Positions 12,483 through 18,098 of a stretch of DNA of 18,098 bases are shown piece after piece. The notes beneath the pieces are model-generated. The model made no database searches. It saw only the letters and a program-made list of their open reading frames with translations, and had not been told where the DNA came from. Source of the stretch: Candidatus Nomurabacteria bacterium CG_4_9_14_0_2_um_filter_32_10 (GTDB lineage: Bacteria > Patescibacteriota > Minisyncoccia > Phycocordibacterales > UBA9973). The DNA lies in the NCBI GenBank assembly GCA_002788475.1, contig PFRK01000046.1, positions 1-18,098 of the forward strand. Reading direction: 5' to 3'. How positions within the stretch are numbered: the stretch's first letter is position 1; each line of letters starts with the position of its first letter. The position numbers and the translations under genes were made by a program.

Positions 12483-14432
12483 ATGAAAATTGTGACAGTA
12501 ATACCACTAGAAAAAGGAGTTTTTAAGACAGATTTAACTTATTTCACAGCGAAAGATATAAAAAACGGAAGTATTGTAAGTGTTCCAATACGTAATAAAA
12601 AAATTTTAGCCTTGGTTGTCTCTTGCCAAGATGTATCAAATGAAAAATCTGGAATAAAAGATATGCCTTTTAAGTTAAAGAAGATAGATGAAATAAAAAA
12701 ACATTCTATTTTTAGAAATGAATTTTTAGAATCTACGTTTATTTTAAGTTCTTATTTTGTTTCTAAAAAAAATAGTGGAATTATATCCTTGATTCCTTCT
12801 ATCTTTAGAGAAAAATATGATGAAATAGAAAAATTTTCTAATAATAAAAACTTATCAAAAGAAACAGAAATAATAAATACCTCACAGAACATTAAAATAG
12901 AAAAATTACTTCTACAAGCAAATTTAGAAGATCGTTTGTCTTTTTATAAAACTCTAATACGTGGATATTTTGCTCAAAAAAAATCTATTTTTATAGTCTT
13001 ACCAACAGAATATGATTTAGAAATATTCTATCAATCACTTTCTAAAGGTATTGAAAACTTTACTTTTCTTATGCACGGAAAATTAAAACCTAAAAATATC
13101 ATTAAAAACTATGAACAGATAATGAATTGCTCACATGGTGTGTTAATAATAGGTACTGCACAATTTTTATCTATTCCTCGTACAGATTTAGGAGTTATTG
13201 TGATAGAACATGAAAACTCTACTGCTTATAAAATGATTCCAAGACCTCATTTTGATTTACGAATTTTTGCAGAACTTTATGCTTCTAAAATCAATGCAAA
13301 ATTTATTTTAAGTGGTACATTATTACGTTATGAAACTATAGCTAGAAAAGAAATTGATAACTTTAATGAAGTATATCCAATGTCTTTTAGAACTAACTTT
13401 GACGGAAAAATAGAAATTTTAGAAAGAAAAAATAAAGAAAAATATTCTAAATTTAGAATATTAAGTGATGAAATTATCGAGGAAATAGAAGATAGTTTAA
13501 AAAATAAAAAAAACATCTTTATTTTTTCTTTAAGAAAAGGTTTAGCTACTTATACAATCTGTAAAGATTGTAATGAAACAATAAATTGTGAAAAATGCCT
13601 AGCGCCTTTAGTATTATATTTATCTCGTGATGGTAAAAAAAGAATGTTTATCTGTAATAAATGTAATACTGAAAAAGACCCAGAAACTAAGTGTACAAAT
13701 TGTGGAAGCTGGAATCTAATGCCTCTAGGTATAGGAACAGAAACTATTTTTGAAGAAATAAAAAATAAATTCCCCAAAAATAAAATCTTTAAATTAGACA
13801 AAGAATCAGTAAAGACAGCAAAAGAAGCAGAAAAAATAGTAAAGGAGTTTGAGAATAATTCTGGTTCTATACTTATTGGGACAGAAATGGTTTTTTTCTA
13901 CCTTAAAGAAAAAGTCAGTTTATCTATTATGGCTTCTTTTGATTCTCTCTGGAGTATACCAAATTACAAAATGAGCGAAAAAATAATACAACTTTTTCTC
14001 TCTATTCAAGAAAAAACAGAAAAAAAACTTATGATTCAAACAAAAAATAAAAATGATCCTGCTATTCTTGCATTTAAATCAGAAAATTTATTACCTTTCG
14101 TACGTGAAGAATTAGAAGATAGAAAAAATTTAAATTATCCACCTTTTAAACGTTTTATTAAAATTACTTTTTTAGGAGATAAAGAAGAATCAATTAAAGC
14201 AAAAACATCTTTGAAGGAACTTTTTAAAGAATATAATCCAGAAATTTTTAGTGGTTTTATCTCAAAAAATAAAAATCAATATGTAACAAATGCATTAATA
14301 AAAATAAATCCCCAGAAATGGTCTTTATCCGAACTTTCTCATGACTCTTCAATTGATCAAAATCTTTTTAATTTATTGTCTTTTTTGCCTTCATCCTACG
14401 AAGTTTCTGTAGATCCTGAAGATTTATTGTAA
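12483..14432 (+). CDS. priA: PriA-family primosomal protein with degenerate helicase motifs
   Basis: 649 residues against about 730 in typical PriA. PriA normally reloads the replicative helicase at stalled forks. The zinc region is intact: C360/C363, C369/C372, C391/C394 and C404/C407, followed by PLGIGTETIFEEIKNKFP as in true PriA. The C-terminal domain (REELEDRKNLNYPPFKRFIKI) is also recognisable. But Walker A, expected near 145-153 as GVTGSGKTE, reads QANLEDRLS. The DEEH box near 242-245 reads EHEN. GTQM-KGHDF is GTEMVFFYLKEK (466-477), and the GRAGR motif is absent (SIQEKTEK, 507-514). ATPase and helicase activity are therefore probably lost. A structural primosome or fork-DNA-binding role is inferred. 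The frame is long and intact, so it is not a pseudogene. Confidence 0.88.
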   Translation: MKIVTVIPLEKGVFKTDLTYFTAKDIKNGSIVSVPIRNKKILALVVSCQDVSNEKSGIKDMPFKLKKIDEIKKHSIFRNEFLESTFILSSYFVSKKNSGIISLIPSIFREKYDEIEKFSNNKNLSKETEIINTSQNIKIEKLLLQANLEDRLSFYKTLIRGYFAQKKSIFIVLPTEYDLEIFYQSLSKGIENFTFLMHGKLKPKNIIKNYEQIMNCSHGVLIIGTAQFLSIPRTDLGVIVIEHENSTAYKMIPRPHFDLRIFAELYASKINAKFILSGTLLRYETIARKEIDNFNEVYPMSFRTNFDGKIEILERKNKEKYSKFRILSDEIIEEIEDSLKNKKNIFIFSLRKGLATYTICKDCNETINCEKCLAPLVLYLSRDGKKRMFICNKCNTEKDPETKCTNCGSWNLMPLGIGTETIFEEIKNKFPKNKIFKLDKESVKTAKEAEKIVKEFENNSGSILIGTEMVFFYLKEKVSLSIMASFDSLWSIPNYKMSEKIIQLFLSIQEKTEKKLMIQTKNKNDPAILAFKSENLLPFVREELEDRKNLNYPPFKRFIKITFLGDKEESIKAKTSLKELFKEYNPEIFSGFISKNKNQYVTNALIKINPQKWSLSELSHDSSIDQNLFNLLSFLPSSYEVSVDPEDLL

Positions 14433-14481
14433 TAAGCTCTCCAAGCCATAAAAGCCACTCCTGATATTGTTAACAGAGTTG

Positions 14482-14504
14482 AAAAATTAAAATTTATAAT
14501 TTTT
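14482..14504. terminator. Weak AT-only hairpin between priA and rsmI
   Basis: AAAAATTA (14482-14489) pairs with TAATTTTT (14497-14504) around a 7-base loop, between convergent genes. It lacks GC pairs, so any termination would be weak. Confidence 0.3.
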
Positions 14505-15175
14505 TATGAAACTAATACCGTAAACTCCCCTTTTTGTTTTATGGGGTTTTTTGTTAGATACTCTAGAAGTTCGGAAGGAGTTCCTGTTTTGAATTCTTCA
14601 TAAATTTTCGTGATTTCTCGAGCAATGCAAACTTTTTTATTTGGACAAAATTTTACTAAAGATTCTAAGGTTTTTAAAATTCGATGTGGAGATTCATAAA
14701 ATACCATAGTACGTTTTGATTCAGTAATTTCTTTAAATAAAGTTTCTCTTCCCTTTTTATGCGGGAGAAAACCAAGAAAAGTAAATTCGTGTGTCGGCAA
14801 CCCAGAAGCTGAAAGTGCAGTGATAAGAGCTGTAGCACCAGGTATAGGTATGACTTCTACATCTCTGAGCTCTTCTTTAATTTTAGATATAAGCATAGCT
14901 CCTGGATCAGAAATAGTCGGCGTACCAGCATCAGAAACTAAAGCTAGATTTTTTTCTTCTTTTAGTAATTCAAATATTTTATCAACTTTCGCAAGTTTAC
15001 TTTGAGTATGATAACTCATTGTTGGCGTATTAATATTATATTTCTGAAGAATTTTTCTAGTTTCTCTCGTATCTTCACACAGTATCAAATCTACCTCTTT
15101 AAGAGTTTCAATAGCTCGAAGAGTAATGTCTCCCATGTTTCCTATTGGCGTCGCCACTACATAAAATTTAGACAT
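14504..15175 (-). CDS. rsmI: 16S rRNA 2'-O-ribose C1402 methyltransferase RsmI (short form)
   Basis: RsmI uses S-adenosylmethionine to methylate the ribose of C1402 in the decoding centre of 16S rRNA. Motifs in order: VATPIGN (7-13), CEDTRETR (33-40), VSDAGTPTISDPG (80-92), PIPGATALITALSASGLP (110-127), GFLPHKKGR (135-143), FYESPHRI (159-166) and REITKIYEEF (186-195). These cover the tetrapyrrole methylase-type fold. At 223 residues it ends right after the catalytic domain (QKGEFTVLVS) and lacks the C-terminal extension of the E. coli protein (about 286 aa). This is a shortening I recall from CPR homologues. It follows atpC by 27 bases on the same strand, so it may be cotranscribed with the ATP synthase genes. 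Confidence 0.95.
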   Translation of the reverse strand: MSKFYVVATPIGNMGDITLRAIETLKEVDLILCEDTRETRKILQKYNINTPTMSYHTQSKLAKVDKIFELLKEEKNLALVSDAGTPTISDPGAMLISKIKEELRDVEVIPIPGATALITALSASGLPTHEFTFLGFLPHKKGRETLFKEITESKRTMVFYESPHRILKTLESLVKFCPNKKVCIAREITKIYEEFKTGTPSELLEYLTKNPIKQKGEFTVLVS

Positions 15176-15202
15176 TTTTTTATACTGAGCCTATTGAATA
15201 TA

Positions 15203-15646
15203 TTATTTCCTATACTTCTTTGTTCTCCATTTATCAGCTATTTTTACACGAGTGAGTGAACGTTCTAGCTCCGCAGTAAAATGTTCATAATCCACTATTT
15301 CTTTGTTCTCCATTTGTTTTTTAAGTTCTTCTGCACGAGCTTTTGCTTTTTCTATGGCTTCATCTGAAAGTTCCGAAAGATGCTCGGCAAAATCAGCCAA
15401 CACAGCAACTGTAGTAATTCCATTCTCGTCTTGCTTCACTTCTAAAAACCCTCCCACGACAGCCATCGGTACATATTCACTATTTACGAGAGCAACGACA
15501 TCTCCAGAAGTTAATCCAGTAATTAAAGGAATATGATCAGGCAAAATAGTAATTTCACCGAGAGTGGTCGGCAAACTTACTTGGTCTACCATCTCTTCCA
15601 AGATCAATCTTTCTGGTGTTATTATTTTAAGTAATATTTTTTTCAT
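15203..15646 (-). CDS. atpC: ATP synthase F1 subunit epsilon
   Basis: 147 residues. Epsilon is part of the central stalk and can inhibit ATP hydrolysis. The N-terminal beta sandwich contains SLPTTLGEITILPDHIPLITGLTSGDV and the VGGFLEV...VAVLADFAEHLSEL segment, both characteristic. A C-terminal helical domain follows (about 92-147, EAIEKAKARAEELKKQMENK, then LERSLTRVKIADKWRTKKYRK), so the long, regulatory form is present. It is the last F1 gene of the cluster, 74 bases after atpD. That gap is nearly filled by a long imperfect inverted repeat. Confidence 0.96.
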   Translation of the reverse strand: MKKILLKIITPERLILEEMVDQVSLPTTLGEITILPDHIPLITGLTSGDVVALVNSEYVPMAVVGGFLEVKQDENGITTVAVLADFAEHLSELSDEAIEKAKARAEELKKQMENKEIVDYEHFTAELERSLTRVKIADKWRTKKYRK

Positions 15647-15652
15647 AATTTA

Positions 15653-15726
15653 TTTTAAAATTTTCTCCTCAAGGCTTTGCCTTTGGGCTCCCTTTAAGGC
15701 AAGGCCTTTTCCCGAAAATTTTAAAG
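15653..15726. repeat. Long nested inverted repeat between atpD and atpC
   Basis: Outer arms TTTAAAATTTTC (15654-15665) and GAAAATTTTAAA (15714-15725) match over 12 bases, with a further T/G pair outside. Inner arms AAGGCTTTGCCTT (15671-15683) and AAGGCAAGGCCTT (15696-15708) match in 12 of 13. The outer right arm reaches into the atpD stop codon. GGCAAGGCCT (15698-15707) recurs in the atpG palindrome, and CTTTAAGGC (15692-15700) in the atpG-atpD hairpin. No U-tract follows on the transcribed strand. Confidence 0.8.
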
Positions 15727-17073
15727 CGCTCCTTTCATATAAAAATCACTCTCTGGTTTATCATCATGTTTGCCTTCTAAAATTTCTTTGAATGAGCGTA
15801 TCGTTTCAATAAGTGGAACATACTGTCCTTTTGAACCTGTAAATTGTTCTGCAACGAAAAATGGTTGAGAAAGAAACTTTTGTATTTTTCGAGCACGAGC
15901 GACGAGCTCTTTATCAGCTTCAGATAATTCTTCCATACCTAAAATAGCAATAATATCCTGCAAATCTTTATAGCGCTGAAGAACACGTTGAACTTCAGAA
16001 GCCACGTAATAATGTTCTTTTCCTACAATATTTGGATCGAGAATTGTAGAAGACGAGTCAAGAGGATCAACTGCAGGATAAATACCTATTTCTGTAAGTG
16101 AACGATTTAAAACAACAGTTGAGTCTAAGTGAGAAAATGTAGTTGCTGGAGCTGGATCGGTGAGGTCATCAGCAGGCACATAAACAGCTTGAACTGACGT
16201 AATAGAACCTTTATCTGTAGAAGTGATGCGTTCTTGTAATATTCCCATTTCTGTAGCAAGAGTTGGCTGATATCCAACAGCTGAAGGAATACGTCCGAGA
16301 AGAGCAGAAACTTCAGAACCAGCTTGAGTGAAACGAAAAATATTATCTATAAAAAATAGAATATCTTTATTTTCTTTATCACGAAAATATTCTGCCATTG
16401 TTAGCCCTGATAAAGCGACACGCAAACGAGCTCCTGGTGGTTCATTCATTTGTCCGAATACCATAGCAACTTTATCTAAAACTTTAGAATCTTTCATTTC
16501 ATGATACAAATCATTTCCTTCACGAGTTCTCTCTCCAACACCTGCAAAAACAGAGTAGCCTCCATGATTACTTGCAATGTTATGAATAAGTTCTTGAATA
16601 ACGACAGTCTTCCCGACACCCGCACCTCCGAATAATCCAACTTTTCCTCCTTTCAAAACTGGACAAATAAGATCAATGACTTTGATACCAGTTTCAAGAA
16701 TTTCCACTTTAGTAGATTGAGAAACGAATGTAGGAGCTTTCCTGTGAATAGGAGAAACTAAACTGGCTACGGCTTTACCATTATCAATCGGAACACCTAG
16801 AACGTTAAACATTCTTCCTAATGTATCTTTACCAACAGGCACAGAAATAGGGATACCTATATCTGTGACTTCCATTCCACGAGAGAGACCATCAGTAGAA
16901 TCCATAGCCACTGCACGCACAGTATTCTCTCCAATATGTTGTTCCACTTCAAGAACTATCACTCCATCACCTTTCTTAACTGTGAGCGCATTATAAATAG
17001 ATGGAACATCACTTTCGAAAGTTACATCCACGACCGGCCCTATAATTCTTTTTATTATACCTGTTGTTTTCAT
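15721..17073 (-). CDS. atpD: ATP synthase F1 subunit beta
   Basis: 450 residues, close to the usual 460-470. Beta carries the catalytic nucleotide sites of F1. Walker A GGAGVGKT is at 149-156 (K155, T156), the catalytic glutamate is in GVGERTREGNDLY (E181), and Walker B is in ILFFIDNIFRF (D243). SEVSALLGRIPSAVGYQPTLATEMG and ITSTDKGSITSVQAVYVPADDLTDPAPATTFSHLD are diagnostic of beta rather than alpha. The C-terminal helical domain contains AILGMEELSEADK, the DELSEED region, here with only E-E and E-A-D. No Shine-Dalgarno is seen before the ATG. The gene is flanked on both sides by palindromic hairpins, 35 bases before the start and at the stop. Confidence 0.98.
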   Translation of the reverse strand: MKTTGIIKRIIGPVVDVTFESDVPSIYNALTVKKGDGVIVLEVEQHIGENTVRAVAMDSTDGLSRGMEVTDIGIPISVPVGKDTLGRMFNVLGVPIDNGKAVASLVSPIHRKAPTFVSQSTKVEILETGIKVIDLICPVLKGGKVGLFGGAGVGKTVVIQELIHNIASNHGGYSVFAGVGERTREGNDLYHEMKDSKVLDKVAMVFGQMNEPPGARLRVALSGLTMAEYFRDKENKDILFFIDNIFRFTQAGSEVSALLGRIPSAVGYQPTLATEMGILQERITSTDKGSITSVQAVYVPADDLTDPAPATTFSHLDSTVVLNRSLTEIGIYPAVDPLDSSSTILDPNIVGKEHYYVASEVQRVLQRYKDLQDIIAILGMEELSEADKELVARARKIQKFLSQPFFVAEQFTGSKGQYVPLIETIRSFKEILEGKHDDKPESDFYMKGAL

Positions 17074-17108
17074 AATAATTTCTAATTAATAATAATTTAT
17101 AACTCTTT

Positions 17109-17145
17109 AAGGCCAGACCTTTTTGAAGATTTAAGGTCTGGCCTT
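17109..17145. repeat. Perfect 13-bp hairpin between atpG and atpD
   Basis: AAGGCCAGACCTT (17109-17121) and AAGGTCTGGCCTT (17133-17145) pair fully around an 11-base loop. In the direction of the atp mRNA (minus strand) no U-tract follows, so it should not terminate. On the plus strand it is followed by a short T-run (to 17148). It may act as an mRNA stability or processing element between the gamma and beta cistrons. Confidence 0.85.
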
Positions 17146-17153
17146 TTTATGCA

Positions 17154-18098
17154 TCAACTGACCGACGCCATACCTGCACTTATTTCTGATATTTCTCGCG
17201 TGATATTACTCTGGCGAGCTTTGTTAAACACTAATGTCAAATCATCTATCATTTCTCCTGCAGCTTCTGAAGCATTTTTCATAGCAACCATTCGAGAAGA
17301 TTGCTCTGAAGCATTAGATTCAAGAAACATTTGATATATCTGCATCTGTATTAATTTTTTTGCTAATGAACCAATAAGCGCTTCCTGGTCCCCTTCAAAC
17401 AAATAATCTACAACTTTTTCGGGCAACTTAGAGGCCTTGCCTCCATTTGGAGGCAAGGCCTCTAAGTGATGGTCTTCTCCTAAAAGATCTATTAGATCCC
17501 TAAGACTCGTTTTTGAAACAGGAATAATTTGTTTAATATTGGGCTTTTGAGAAAGAGCTGAAATAAAATCAGTGTAAGCAACTAAAACTTTATCATAATT
17601 TAAAAGGTTATATTCATTTATTACAAATTCAGATATTGAAGAAACATCAGAAATAGAAATATTAACTGGAAATTCAAAAAAACTAGCAATGATATTTCTC
17701 CCTATACGACGCATAGATGTATCCCCTTTTTTACCAACTGTCACAATATCTATTTTTATATTCTCATTTTCATTTTTTAATAAAGAAAAAACTTTCTTAA
17801 TGATCTGTGTATTGTATGCACCACAAAGGCCACGACTGGATGTGATTAAAACAAGTAATATATTTTGCCGATTATTTTTTTTATTATGTTCTATAAAAAG
17901 TGGATGTATAATTTTTTCTGTATTCCTAGCGATAGAAGTTAAAATCTCCCAAGAATATTCTGCATATAAACGAGAGTGTAATGTGGAAGATACTGCTCTC
18001 TTCATTTTTGAAGCAGAAACAAGCTCCATCGCTTTAGTGATTTTCTTTGTACTTTTCACACTCTTTATTCTTCTTTTAATTTCTTTTGTTGATGCCAT
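17154..18098 (-). CDS. atpG: ATP synthase F1 subunit gamma
   Basis: 314 residues, longer than the usual 285-290. Gamma is the rotating shaft of F1. The start MASTKEIKRRIKSVKSTKKITKAMELVSASKM is canonical and complete, lying exactly at the window edge. LLVLITSSRGLCGAYNTQI (80-98) and LESNASEQSSRMVAMKNASEAA (259-280) are further signatures, and the C-terminal helix that enters the alpha3beta3 barrel is intact. The extra length includes residues 211-225 (HLEALPPNGGKASKL), encoded by a 42-base inverted repeat and placed in the variable loop region between the Rossmann-like domain and the DYLFEGDQEAL segment. The frame is kept, so the subunit should be functional. atpA should lie just outside the window upstream. 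Confidence 0.98.
   Translation of the reverse strand: MASTKEIKRRIKSVKSTKKITKAMELVSASKMKRAVSSTLHSRLYAEYSWEILTSIARNTEKIIHPLFIEHNKKNNRQNILLVLITSSRGLCGAYNTQIIKKVFSLLKNENENIKIDIVTVGKKGDTSMRRIGRNIIASFFEFPVNISISDVSSISEFVINEYNLLNYDKVLVAYTDFISALSQKPNIKQIIPVSKTSLRDLIDLLGEDHHLEALPPNGGKASKLPEKVVDYLFEGDQEALIGSLAKKLIQMQIYQMFLESNASEQSSRMVAMKNASEAAGEMIDDLTLVFNKARQSNITREISEISAGMASVS
17426..17467. repeat. 42-bp inverted repeat in frame inside atpG
   Basis: Two 20-base arms (core GAGGCCTTGCCTCC at 17431-17444) match perfectly around a central TT. The length is 14 codons, so the gamma frame is unbroken. GGCAAGGCCT (17452-17461) is shared with the atpD-atpC intergenic repeat. The element is GC-rich compared with flanking atpG sequence. 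Confidence 0.9.

Noticed and set aside
12483..14432. priA as a broken pseudogene
   Set aside because: There is no frameshift or internal stop over 649 codons. The eight cysteines and the C-terminal domain are intact, so motif loss looks selective.
17109..17145. The atpG-atpD hairpin as an operon terminator
   Set aside because: On the transcribed (minus) strand the stem is followed by AAAGAG rather than a U-run, and it lies inside a gene cluster that must be coexpressed.
1..18098. Alternative genetic code with UGA read as glycine or tryptophan
   Set aside because: UGA ends atpG, rseP and the 86-aa gene at the expected positions, and tryptophan is encoded by TGG throughout.

Overview
The window looks like chromosomal DNA from an AT-rich, ultra-small bacterium of the Candidate Phyla Radiation (Patescibacteria), probably a Parcubacteria-type lineage. 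The basis is family recognition: a GluRS with the KLGKR version of the KMSKS loop, shortened RsmI and delta-prime proteins, a PriA that has lost its helicase motifs, and several small membrane proteins typical of these genomes. UGA, UAA and UAG all end obvious genes, so a standard bacterial code fits. There is no phage, insertion sequence, CRISPR array, rRNA or tRNA, and no gene-free gap longer than about 120 bases.

Layout. 1-3100 (+): 5'-truncated gltX, an overlapping M23 coiled-coil peptidase gene, then two small membrane protein genes. 3184-3585 (-): a small membrane-anchored protein. 3706-3978 (+): rpmA, convergent with a long minus-strand block. 4027-12445 (-), read from high to low coordinates: mreB, a holB-like gene, frr, rseP, an Ig-like membrane protein, an 86-residue membrane protein, mrdA (PBP2), an 82-residue membrane protein, a CtpA-type protease, and rplI. 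12483-14432 (+): priA, divergent from mreB. 14504-18098 (-): atpG, atpD, atpC and rsmI, the tail of the F1Fo ATP synthase operon.

The genes combine envelope growth (MreB, PBP2, M23, S41, RseP), translation (GluRS, L27, L9, RRF, RsmI), replication (delta-prime, PriA) and energy (F1 subunits).

Most notable: (1) long perfect palindromes lie in frame inside two essential genes, a 48-bp palindrome in holB and a 42-bp inverted repeat in atpG. Related hairpins sit in both intergenic gaps of the atp cluster. This resembles the way Rickettsia palindromic elements enter coding sequence. (2) PriA keeps its eight zinc-binding cysteines but lacks recognisable Walker A, DEEH and GRAGR motifs. (3) Several genes have a -10 box exactly 6 nt upstream of the ATG, which predicts leaderless mRNAs. 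(4) A 12-bp inverted repeat ends directly at the rplI start codon. (5) Short CTAG-type repeats fill several intergenic gaps.
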